Both the position numbers and the translations under genes were made by a program. The notes below the pieces were generated by a model. That model was not told the DNA's origin. It worked only from the letters and a program-made list of their open reading frames with translations, and did no database searches. From NCBI RefSeq assembly GCF_025370935.1, contig NC_133493.1:7010904-7074903 (forward strand): 64,000 nt of DNA, in the 5' to 3' direction. Shown in pieces: positions 38,201 through 50,200 of this stretch (position 1 is its first letter; every line of letters begins with the position of its first letter). The DNA is from Choristoneura fumiferana (Eukaryota; Arthropoda; Insecta; Lepidoptera; Tortricidae).

Positions 38201-41200
38201 GTCATCTATGCGAGTTCGGAATCGCCCGAATTTCCGTTCAGAAACGCTACAGTTTATCCTAATAACATGGTAATACGCAGGGGTGAGTTTCTACCTGAAC
38301 GCGGTTTCAGAACGCTCTTTGCCTTATCTTTATTAGATCTCGCGTTCGAAATCCAAAAACAAGGTCTTTTTTTTATTTTTTTTAGAGATTGACGTTTGAT
38401 AGCTGTAACAAATGTTCGTTGGTTTTATTTATCGAGTATTTGTCATTAGATAATTATGATGTTAAATACCATAGGTTATTTTATTAGTAACTAGGTACTC
38501 GTATTATCGGATAGTTAATAGTTTATTTAAGGAATTGCAACATTTTTATCCTGGCTCCCCTGCTACCACACGTACGACAAAACAATGTAGTTCATTGGTA
38601 TAGATTTCCACAAAATAACCCTTGAATAAACCAATTAATTATTTCCTTAGTTGACCTTCTACCTAGTTCTTGAGCAACTGAGCATTGTTCATCGTCTTTT
38701 GAGCATGTGCAGTTTATATCAGCCTTACCTATCAGTGCCATCTTGATTTAATTTGATTCACCAACTCGCATAGAGATGGCGCCGTAAGTTCAGAGCTATG
38801 CAATGATTCGCCAAACGAAATAGGACCGAAACTTCCTTTGACATAGTAAAAATAGAATTACCATGTCAATTGAATTGAACTTCGTCCTTTTTTTAAACTC
38901 TGTTAAAAAACCCTAGTTGCCTATTTAAGTTAACGTAAACAGTACACGTATCTGTAAATCTATGAATAAAAATGGCTTAATAAATAAATATCTTTATATT
39001 AATAAATATCCGAGTGACCGTCATGACATGCCAAAGCGACATTAACAGCTCTGTCAACTAATATGACGTGTGCATTAAATATTCAGCCTGGCAGCACTGT
39101 GTTCATGCATAAGCAACACTGAGGTGTCGCGTTCAATTTAATTGTCATTTCATGAACTAACAAACGTCACGCTACAGTAAAACTATTGTACTGGTGGTCT
39201 ACCTGTCTTGGATGCCATTGTCTTTCGTTGCGCTTGATCTTTGCCAAATGGGTAAAGTTCAAAAATATGGACCAAAGTTCTATTGTGACACCAAAAAAAA
39301 CCATACATTACGGTTTAATGTGTAGGGCATAAGAGATTTTTCACTAAGCTTTAGCTAAGGTATTAAATGGACGACTTTTGGGTTCCACCCAAATACCCGC
39401 AATGGCTTGTATTGCGTTAACGTCACGACTTTTGGTGGAGAGCATGCGGTAAGCTCCTGACGTTTACGGCACGGCATTGCGATACCGCACCGTTTGCGTA
39501 TTTTTAGCAGCGGTGTGGAGAACACGCAATAAAAACCGGCCAAGAGCGTGTCGGACACGCCCGAAATAGGGTTCCGTAGCCATTACGAAAAAATTAAGTT
39601 AAAATTTTTCTAAGGATCTCGTATTTTGTACGGAATATTCCAAGTTTAGGTATATTTTATACCTTAGGCTGCTATTTACTCTTAAACTACTAATAATTTT
39701 CAAGAAAACTTAACCGTTATAGTTTTCATGGTAAGTTTGATATGAGAGAGAGAGAGAGAGAGAGAAACATTCTACTACCATCCTGAATTTTTCAATTTTT
39801 TCTGCCCACCGGTTTAGATTTTAGAGGGGGGGGGAGGGCTCGATTTTAATGAAAAAAAAATTTTATTCGACTGTATGGAAAACGAGCAAGTGGGTCTCCT
39901 GATGGTAAGAGATCACCACCACCCATAAAAATCTGCAACACCAGGGGTATTGCAGACGCGTTGCCAACCTAGAGGCCTACAGTACAGACAGTAACTTCAA
40001 CGGCTGTCTTACTCTCCACGCCGAAACACAAAAGTGCAAGCACTGTTGCTTTACGGCAGGATTAGCGAGCAAGATGGTGGTAGCAATCCGGGCGGACCTT
40101 GCACAAAGTCCTACCACCTGCAATTATTTGCACTTTAAAGTTGAATATTTTGCAAAAAAATCACAAAATCGAAAAATCGTTTTAGCAACCCCCTAATGGT
40201 TTAAAAAAACCTATCCAACGATACCCCACACTACAAGGTTGGATGAGAAAAAAAAACACCTCCACTTTACGTCTATGGGAGGTACAACAAAAAAAAATAT
40301 TTTGAATTTATTATTGTACCATTTTGTCGGCATAGTTTATATATATATTCGAGCAAAATTACAGCTTTCTAGCAAAGCAAAGCCGCGGACGTACACACAG
40401 ACAGACAAACAGACAGACATGGCGAAACTATAAGGGTTCTGTTTTTGCCATTTTAGCTACGGAACCCTAAAAACGACGAAATACGATGCGTCACTGCGAT
40501 TCCGTACCGTCACCCTTGATTAAGCAGCGGTGTGGCCGCTCCTTTAGAAGTGGAAAAATTATTTACGTTTGACCCGCACGTAAGTAGTGTAACTATGTAA
40601 AAAATATTTACGTTTGACCCGCACGTAAGTAGTGTACCTATGTAAAAATTATTTACGTTTGACCCGCACGTAAGTAGTGTACCTATGTAAAAATATTTAC
40701 GTTTGACCCGCACGTAAGTAGTGTACCTATGTAAAAAATATTTACGTTTGACCCGCACGTAAGTAGTGTACCTATGTAAAAATTGCTAGTCTGATATAAT
40801 GACCTTTTTTATTATTCTTTTGTTTTAGGTACTACTCTTCTCTCTTCTGGGGAAGAATGTTATATGGCCCAAGCCTTAAGGCCGCCATTGAGGGGAATAA
40901 TAATAATAAGAGTAGTATAAGTGCAGACACCACTGCAGACACAGTGTAAATCCAGTGAGTAATCTTTAAACTCTTTAATCTGTCTAAGTCTCATCGAGCA
41001 AGCGTTTCCACGTGTGTGCATTTTTCCCATGTTTTGTAAACTTGAGTTTACACTATGGTGCAGTTAAACGTGCCTATAAAATATTTTACAGCTCCATTAG
41101 GTCCCGTAGCTTGTCACGGGCTCGCAAGTGTGCGAAAACATTCTAATTGGCCATAACAAAGGACTCTACGTCTTTGGTGCGCCGGCTACAACTGTGCCAT

Positions 41201-44200
41201 AGGCTACATAGTAAGTATTACGTAATATGTCACAGATTTTTTCGCTTTATGGGGCATGTCTTGGGGCATCCTGGGAACTTTTGAAGAAGCAACCTGTATT
41301 TTTACTCTCGAGTCTTTACACAAAATGTGGGGTGTTATACGTTTGACACCAATGTTTGTGTGTGCCATCGTATCTCTCGAACGGGTAGACCAATTTTGAT
41401 ACCGTATTTTTCAATCTCATCATCATCATATCAGCCATAGGAAGTCCACTGTTGGGCATAGGCCTCCCCCATAGATCTCTAGTTGCCTCGGTCGGAAGCG
41501 GCTTGGATCCACCGTGAACCCGCGACTTTAACCAGGTCATCCGTCCATCTCGTTGGTGGACGTTCTACGCTGCGCTTGCCGAGTGCTTTTTCAATCTAGA
41601 GCTACTTTAATCGAAATTATTCTTAGCTCTAAATCGGCTGAGCCGTTTATGAGATATTGAAATGTGAAATGACAACGTCGGGGATTTTTCAACGTTTCTG
41701 AATTGAAGGTTATTAAACCCATTATATGTATTTTAAAATTTGCGCGCCACTTTTTACTAGCACCCTTGCACCCTTTGTTGGCACCCTTTGGGTACGGAAC
41801 CCTATACTGAGACTCCGCTGTCTGTCTATCTCTCTGTCCAAGGGCGGATCCACCGTTGTGGGCACGTTGGGCATGCCCACAACCCACCCCACCCCACCCA
41901 CTTGTAGAACACACAATATTGTATTTAAATGCAGTTCGCAAGTATTGTGTTACGATATTGTTGTTTGTCTCATTTTATTTATTATCATATTTATTTGCTC
42001 TCATTTCAAAATAATGTCTACTTACCTACATGTAGCACATAATCATTATTATATATACAAAAATCAAGAAAACCCAATCCATCCAGCCATTTTAGCGTAA
42101 AATAGTAACAAATACACACACTAAACAAACTTTCGCATCTACAACATTAGTAAGAGACGAGTAGCCGTTACATTTTTCTTTTTAAACGCCACGAGCGCTC
42201 ATCTCTAAAATCATCCCCAACCGCCTAACACTTATAAAACTCAGTGTGAAAGTTCCGTTCAATAGCGCACCGCCCAAGCAATAAAGCGCGGAGGAGCTGT
42301 GTCGGCCTCTAATTATGGCCATATTATGGTCATATTATGGCCATTAGGCCATAAAGTGCGGCCATGTATCATAAAGGCAATAAAACGGGATAGCATACAT
42401 ATGTAGATTGGCCGAGGCGTGCAAATACGCTGTTTTGGTAAGTGATCGTAAATGATTGGATGCAGCGTGTCTGGGGTGATGATGAAAGGTCAATCAACTT
42501 TTTAACGCGGATATGATTTCCGACTTTGGCTTGAAAGGGGGTTAATTAAGGGTAAAGCATGCGGGCCATGATTAGATTGTTGTAAGTAATCATCATTGAC
42601 ACCTGTAATATAAAAACAACGCAGGCTTGCTAACTACATTATTATAAAGTCATGTGGGGTAAACGTACGCAGTGGGTAAGTGTACATATGCGTACATTTA
42701 CCCACTGCGTAAGTTTACCCCACATGACTCTAAACACTCTTAAAAGGATAAGTTTTTGTTAAATAACCAACTTAGAACTATGACAAACCCTCGACTTTGC
42801 CATTTCAAAGATCTAAAAAACTGCGGAACTGATTTTTATTAAATATGGCTAAGAACCACCAGAGAAACTCACTTTCACGCAAGAACAACGCATCAAAATC
42901 CATTCATACATAGACAGATGAACATTAATACATATAACACCCATCTTTTTGCGTCGGGGGTTAAAAAGTGTTTAACGGTCGCTGTATTTTTTGTTGTTTT
43001 TCCTTGCATTTTTATTCAACATACATTCTCTGGCATACTTTATAAGTCAATCCAATAACAACAAGTATCTTAAATTGGACCGGCAAAGTTAAATTACGCA
43101 AAACTAAATAAAACTTGTAAAATTATAGTCATTCCGATCTACAATAACCGCTAAAACAATAGAGGATAAGGTTACCCGCTGCGTCAAATCAAAGATCAAA
43201 GACACCGAAATAATAGAATTAACAACTATTGCACTACCTTTTATACCAAACAATTAAACGAAACTACAAGCTTCAACTAAGGCTTTCATGTTGAGCAACA
43301 GTTAACATTTAATGGTTCCTGGTATCGTACAATTATTACCAAGTGGCATTGGATCAATGCTTCCGAAGCCATCTCCAATTATATAGAAAAAGCGTGTCAT
43401 TTTACCAAGTCAAGTTTTCACGCTACGTGTAATATCATCGAAATAGTTATAGATTGCGCGGCTAGCGAAGTAGGAATGATGTGATGGGTCATTCAAACCC
43501 CGCAGTGTATCGGTATTAGGATCAATAATCGTAGTATGAAAACAGGCGTAAGATGAGCAAAGCTACGAGAACTATCGCTGAGGAACAGTTCAAAATGACA
43601 CTGTCTTCATCTCTTTTAGGCTTTACATTTAACGGAGTCGAGCGAAAAGGAGAGCAATGCTTTTCACGGTTACGTCCTTTAAAGTTTTTGCACTGCAAGC
43701 GAGAGTATAACATCGCAGCGAAGTTTATGTTTGTATTGATACGAACTTAAATTGGTGTACGAAAGATTTTATAGTTTAGAACAGGAGTAACGGTACATTT
43801 TATTTTGATGTTCGCGTGTGTTCCCACGTCTGGAATTAGTCCCGGTCGGATTGAGATGTGTTTTGAACTTTTAATTACGCTTTACATAGTGCGGTTTTTG
43901 TTATGGTTGTTTTGTAATTATCTGGTGGTACGCAAGCTTTGTAGAACGAAAACCATTTGGCGATTATTCGCCTAATAAAATACACCATAGTTCAAATAAG
44001 TTTTATTTCTTAGACTAGACGAGAAAAAAATAATTAGGAAGACATTAAGATGAAAATCCTTACTAATATTATAAATGCAAAAGTGTGTGTATTTGTATGT
44101 TTGTCCGTCTTTTACGTCGAAACGGAGCGACGGATCGACGTGATTTTTGGCATAGAAATAGTTTATGGGCTGGAAAGTGACATAGGCTACTCTTTATCCC

Positions 44201-47200
44201 GGGGAAAAAATATACTGTTCCTGAGGGAACAACGCGCGATAACCGAATTCCATGCGGGGGATGCCGCGGGCAAAAGCTAGTAGGAATATAAATGTACCTA
44301 GATAAAATAGATAGCTGATTACTTCAATACCTATTTATTATTATTATTTTATTGATATTGTAGTAATTACCTATTGTACTTTTTTTTTTATTCAACTGGT
44401 TGGCAAACGAGCAAGTGGGTCTCCTGATGGTGAGAGATCACCACCGCCCATAAACATCTGCAATACCAGGGGTATTACCAGGGGTATTGCAGATGCGTTG
44501 CCAACCTAGAGGCCTAAGATGGGAAACATCAAGTGCCAGTAACTTCACCGGCTGTCTTACTCTCCACGCCGAAACACAACAGCGCAAGCACTGCTGCTTC
44601 ACGGCAGGATTAGCGAGCAAGATGGTGGTAGCAATCCGGGCGGACCTTGCTTACTTGGTACTGATTTGTAATGCGCAATAAAGAATATTTGTAGTGTATT
44701 TACATCGAGATGGGTACTAAATTAAGAAAATATATATATTTACATTTAACTAAAGGATTTCAAACAGAGGGCCTACTCCGAAGTTCGAAAATAGAAGTTC
44801 GTATCGTACCCTCCCTCTCGCTCTCGTATTAAATAGTATAAGTGTCAGAGGGTCTGAACGGCATGAACTTCGATTTTCGTAGTAGCTCTACAGTTTGCCT
44901 TTGCCTATGATTTAAACCGTTTTGCAATTTAAAAAGATGAAGACACGTTCTGTCAAAAGTTACCAAAATAGTGCGCTAAAATTATTGATACTCGCTGTAA
45001 TCTACCGCAGTTTTGCCAAAACATGTGCAGGTTTTAAAACAAACCTGTTCATTTTACTCAAATTTTCCTTATAAATCAAACTAATCAAATCTAACCGATC
45101 CAAAACGAATCGAGCACAGAACTCATCAAGATCGCTAGCAATGTCATATCGGCCGAAGGTGCCTTTCGATTGACCTATTCCGAAGGTCGGGCGATTTATC
45201 CAATCAACACTTCCACCTGTTTTTGTTTGCGTATTCACGAAGCGAATATTGCATTTGAAATATGCAAAACACCATAGGTAACGAGGCATCGTAATGTTTC
45301 ATGGCAGCATTAACCCACATTGAGGAGGATGACCATGGGATGGACGATAAAAGTTTGATGGTAAAACCATTGGTAATTGACAAAAGTATCACAATCAGTT
45401 TACTCCATACCATACAAGTACCTACCACGGTATATACAAGTATGATGTACAGCTTCACACGCAAACGCAAAGGATGCTTTGAACCCGAACGTTATATGCG
45501 AAATTTAATTTCAAGTTTTAGTTGAGTTTTTTTGTTAAAAGAAACCTGCATACACCTGCAAAGCAATATACTTGTGAATTTCCTTATCCCTAACTCACCT
45601 CACTTTAGCACCACAGCCCAAGCTCTCATTCTGGGAAGATCCCAAGGGAGTGTCGTATATTCGCCAGAGAAGAGGATGATAGGAGTACAAGTGTACCTTC
45701 TCGGTCTATCCCAGCTAAACTCAACCTACTTATGGCCCGCCAAGTTTCTGAAAGTAGTCCATCCGGCATAAAAATGCTCTTGTCAATAAATACCGACTGC
45801 GGCCCGCTGCAGCTTGGCTACAACACATTTGTGGCCAAACAAAAAATGGTTGAGTGTAGATGGTCTAGCTGAAAGATTCTATTCATCTATTGTCAGTTTT
45901 TCAAAAAATGTGTTACGATTTCAATAGATAAGAGCAAATTGACAGCATCTCTAGCAGGTTATATTAAGATTTAGGGGCTGTTTCACCATCCATTGATTAG
46001 CGTTAACCGACGGTTAAATGTGATGCCGTCTCCGTCTATTCAAACAAAACAAATAAGAGACTGCATCACACCTAACCGCCAGTTACCACTAATCAATGGA
46101 TGGTGAAACAGCCCCTTAGTCTTTACGAACTCTTTTTAGAGTTTGCAGAACCTACGACAAATAAGCATTTACTGTAATCGCCATCCACGTCAAATGTTTA
46201 CATTTCAAGGGGATTGGGACAAGGCATAGGATGAAACTATGAGATTGATCCAATTCTGCATTTTTTGAACCGGACTTTTTTTAAATTATTATGTAAGGGA
46301 GGCAAACGAGCATGCGAGTCATCTGACGGTAAATTATCACCACCACCTTTATGAGTACCAACAGCTCAAGGTACCGCCTGCAAAACATAAGCCTCAAACT
46401 AATCGCATTGTAAGCTTATACGAATACATGACATGACAATATATTCCTATACCTACATATAAATGCTTTTAAAATTCAGAGCCGTGTTACATTTTTCAAA
46501 AGTTGCTGCCGAATTCCCATCGCAGCAGTGTCAGGCCACCGTCAAGAAAAAAAACAAATGACACTGCAGTATTATTTACAGGAACCCTTTCATTCTAATT
46601 CCAGAATATTCATAGCTATGAAATAATTTTCACATAGAAATTGGATGCTCATGCCGATACACGTTGCCACTTCGATCGCTACAATATTTTTTTCATCGTG
46701 AAAAGCGTATTTTAAAACGTGAAATGTATTTCCCGACGATGATATCATGTCATTGGGCCCATTCGCCACGACCGCTATTCCGTACCTCACATTCGATCCA
46801 GCAATCGACACTTGATTAGCGGTCAATTAACTATTTCCATAAAAATAACAGCTCCAATAAATGTATTCGGTGATTTGGTAGTATTTTGTTGTAATCAATT
46901 TTTGACGTCGGCGTTCGTTTGTGGAACAACAAATGGTAGTTTTATATGCATACCGAATTTAGTGAGGTCGGCGTTGAATACGCTTACCGGGTCCGCCTTT
47001 GGGTTCAGCGTGCAGCGGTTTTTTATACCATTCTATAAGATTTTTGAACTTGCAATGTCCATTTGTAAATAAATGTATGTTTTTTTTTTCATTTTTATTT
47101 GACTGGATGGAAAACGAGCAAGTGGGTCTCCTGATGGTAAGAGATCACCACCGCCCATAGACACCTGCAACACCAGGGGGATTGCAGATGCGTTGCCAAC

Positions 47201-50200
47201 CTCGAGGCCTAAGATGGGATACCTAAGTGCCAGTAATTTCACCGACTGTCTTACTCTCCACGCCGAAACACAACAGTGCAAGCACTGCTGCTTCACGGCA
47301 GGATTAGCGAGCAAGATGGTAGTAGCACCAAGTTTAATATATGAATATGCGGCTTGTTGACTTCGCTGACAAAATAATTCAGTTCTTTTTAGGTGTCAAG
47401 GTCTGTGTAGAAAATCCTGAAATTTTGGTTACAAGAAAATGCAACATTCTAAAATGTATTTATTGTATAGGTAACAATTCCATTTTTCTTGATACTACCA
47501 CAATTTTTGCTACTTAATAGGTAATTTAAATTCCCAAAAAACAACTAAATAAACACGTGTTGCGGGAGTCCATGGGCGACGGTGATCGCTCTCCATGAGG
47601 TGACCCGTCTGCTCGTTTTCCCCCTCTTATATAAAAAAATCTTCCTGTAATTACTAGGAAAATGTCTGAGGGAAAATGATTCTAAAATAGCGGAAACTAT
47701 TGTTTTGACTGTTTATACAGAATTCTAATTAGTAATGTTGTACATATTGTATGGCATTAAACAGGGTTAGTTTCACTTCGTCTAAAAAGCAACTGGTCAT
47801 ACTACATATAGCATGTGGTCTAAAAAGCAGCTGGTCTAAGTAGCAAGTGGTCTATAAGGCAACTGGTCTAAGCAGCAAGTGGTCTAAAAAGCAACTGGTC
47901 TAAGTAGTAAGTTAAAGTAAGTTTTAGACGAAGTGAGACTAACCCATTAAACATACCATACGCGCATAAAACTGAAAAGTTCAAGAACTTGTACCAAATA
48001 AAAAGTAGTGAAATCAAAACTACGGAACCATTTAATTTCAAAAGCATCGCGTTTCCCACTCCGCAGGCGTGTCGAAAGGCCGTCTCAAGAAGCCTAAAGC
48101 CGGGTCATTTTATAGTTTATAATTACGGCGATTCGGACCCGGCGGTTGCATTGTTGATTTTGATGCTTCTTGTCCGGATTGGCAGGATCGGCAGGATTGC
48201 GTGACTCCGAAGATCCAGATGGTGTTAAATGATAATTGCTGGGAGTTTTGTTCGTTTTTGGCGGATCATTGGCGGTTTTGGGTTGTTTTGTGTGTTAGTT
48301 GTTTTTTAGTCCTCCAAGGTAAGCGAACCTTCACGAATGGGATTTTTGACAGGAGAATTATCGCTAGATGGCGTTAGTGCCGAGAGATCCGTTTGACGTT
48401 GCAGTCTAGCTTGCGATTGGCTCATTTAGTTATTTAACCAATCAGAAACGTGACGCAAACTTCAAAGTTGTCAAACGTACCTCACGACCCTAGCGCCAAC
48501 TAGCCTGTCACAGAAAAGCTCATTTGTAGAGTCGAGCAAGCTTTACTTGCTAAGGTTCATTATAAAAATATAACTGTAACAATCCATACTTAATATCATA
48601 AATGCGAAAGTGTGTGTGTTTGTATGTTTGTCCGTCTTTCACGTCGAAACGGGCGACGGATCGACGTTATTTTTGGCATGGAGATAGTTTATGGGCCAGG
48701 AAGTGACATAGGCTAGGTACTTTTTATCCCGGAAAATGCACAGTTCCCGAGGGAACAGCGCGCGATAGCCTAATTCCACGCGGGTGAAGCCACGGGCAAA
48801 AGCTAGTCAGCTATATATTTTTTTCTGTATTAGAAACTGTCTTAACCACGCAACTTGTTGATACATATTTGAATGGTTTTACAACAGTATGTTTGGCAGC
48901 ACGTCTAGGTAATTGCGTCTAGGAAGGAACCGAGGACATCGCAGTAATTAGCACGAGTTGCAAATCTTTTCATGACTATATCTCACGTTTCTTATTGGAA
49001 CGTGTCCAATTGAACAAAAAATACAGACATGCATCGAAGATTTCTTCCGGACTTAGAACTGGGTTCCGGCGATCTTTTTTTTTTATTCGACTGGATGGCA
49101 AACGAGCAAGTATATATACCTCTCGTGCCAGTTATTTCACCGGCTGTCTTACTCTCCACGCCGAAACACAGTGCCAGCACTGCTGCTTCACGGCAGGATT
49201 AGCTTCGATTGCGAGCTCCACTATTTGTAATTTCGGGATCCTCACATAGATCATAGAGAGCCAGTTCTGATGCTTCTAGTCTCACAGAATCTCGTCAGTA
49301 TCTTGGACATGGACACTAATCCGTGCGAGACAAGCTGCTTGCCGTAAAATGTTATCACGGCTGCATTTCTATGATTGTGAGCTCCACTATATGTCTATGC
49401 GCTATGTTGACCAATATTTCAGGATCCTTGCGTAGATCACAAGAGTATTCTTACCTTGGTCTTGCTCCCGCCGATCGAGCCCGGTCTAATGCTCCCAGTC
49501 TCATAGAATCTCGTCAGTATCATTGACACGCAGCCGTGTGAGACGAGCAGCTGCCGGCTGATGTCGCACAGCCGGGCCCCCATGATCACGAGCTCCACTA
49601 TTTGTATTTCGGGATCCTCACAAATATCTCAAGCATATCTTACCTTAGTCTTGCTCCCGCCGATCGAGCCAGGCCTGATGCTCCCAGTCTCATAGAATCT
49701 CGTCAGTATCTTGGACACGCAGCCGTGTGAGACGAGCAGCTGCCGACTGATGTCGCACGGCCGGACCCCCATGATCGCGAGCTCCACTATGCGCTTGCGC
49801 ACCACGTCGGGCAGCGGGCGCCCGTTGACGAACACGCCGCCGAGTTGGTTCACGCCCGCCTGTCCTGGAACAATATGAAGTTCAGTTAGATATAGAATAG
49901 ATGTACAATCCTACTAATGTGATAAATGGCAAAAATGTGTTGTCACGCTAAAAGCAGATAGATCTCTACCTATAACAAAATACGGTCTTATTTTATGGGG
50001 ATCTGCTGCAGACATTGAGTCAATTTTTATATTGCAAAAGAGGGCAATTAGATATCTATGATTTAAAGACGTATGAATGTAAATAAGTATTATTAGTTGA
50101 GTCTGTAATTCTGCTTAATTCCTAACTCTACGCATGAAATTTCTACTCGTCAGTTGCGCTTCGCTGCTTTTAGAAGAAAATCAAAACTATCAGGAAAACG

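Larger units (their letters stand above)
26638..49643 (-). other. Pox neuro intron 2 (23 kb), splits PAI and RED halves
   Basis: From the GTAAG donor at 49643 to the CAG acceptor at 26638. Both ends are crowded with mobile elements (26777-29133 and 39530-49225) and the middle is comparatively free of them. Confidence 0.85.

Noticed and set aside
37705..38392. Two neighbouring open frames (101 and 75 codons)
   Set aside because: No family resemblance, no splice logic and composition like the surroundings; length is within chance for this window.
40510..40758. 82-codon minus-strand frame with repeated CGSNVN
   Set aside because: It is the translation of the minisatellite.
40561..40785. CRISPR-like array
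   Set aside because: Units are contiguous with no variable spacers, and the DNA is animal.
45002..45525. Overlapping open frames on both strands
   Set aside because: No family match and no splice sites that extend them.
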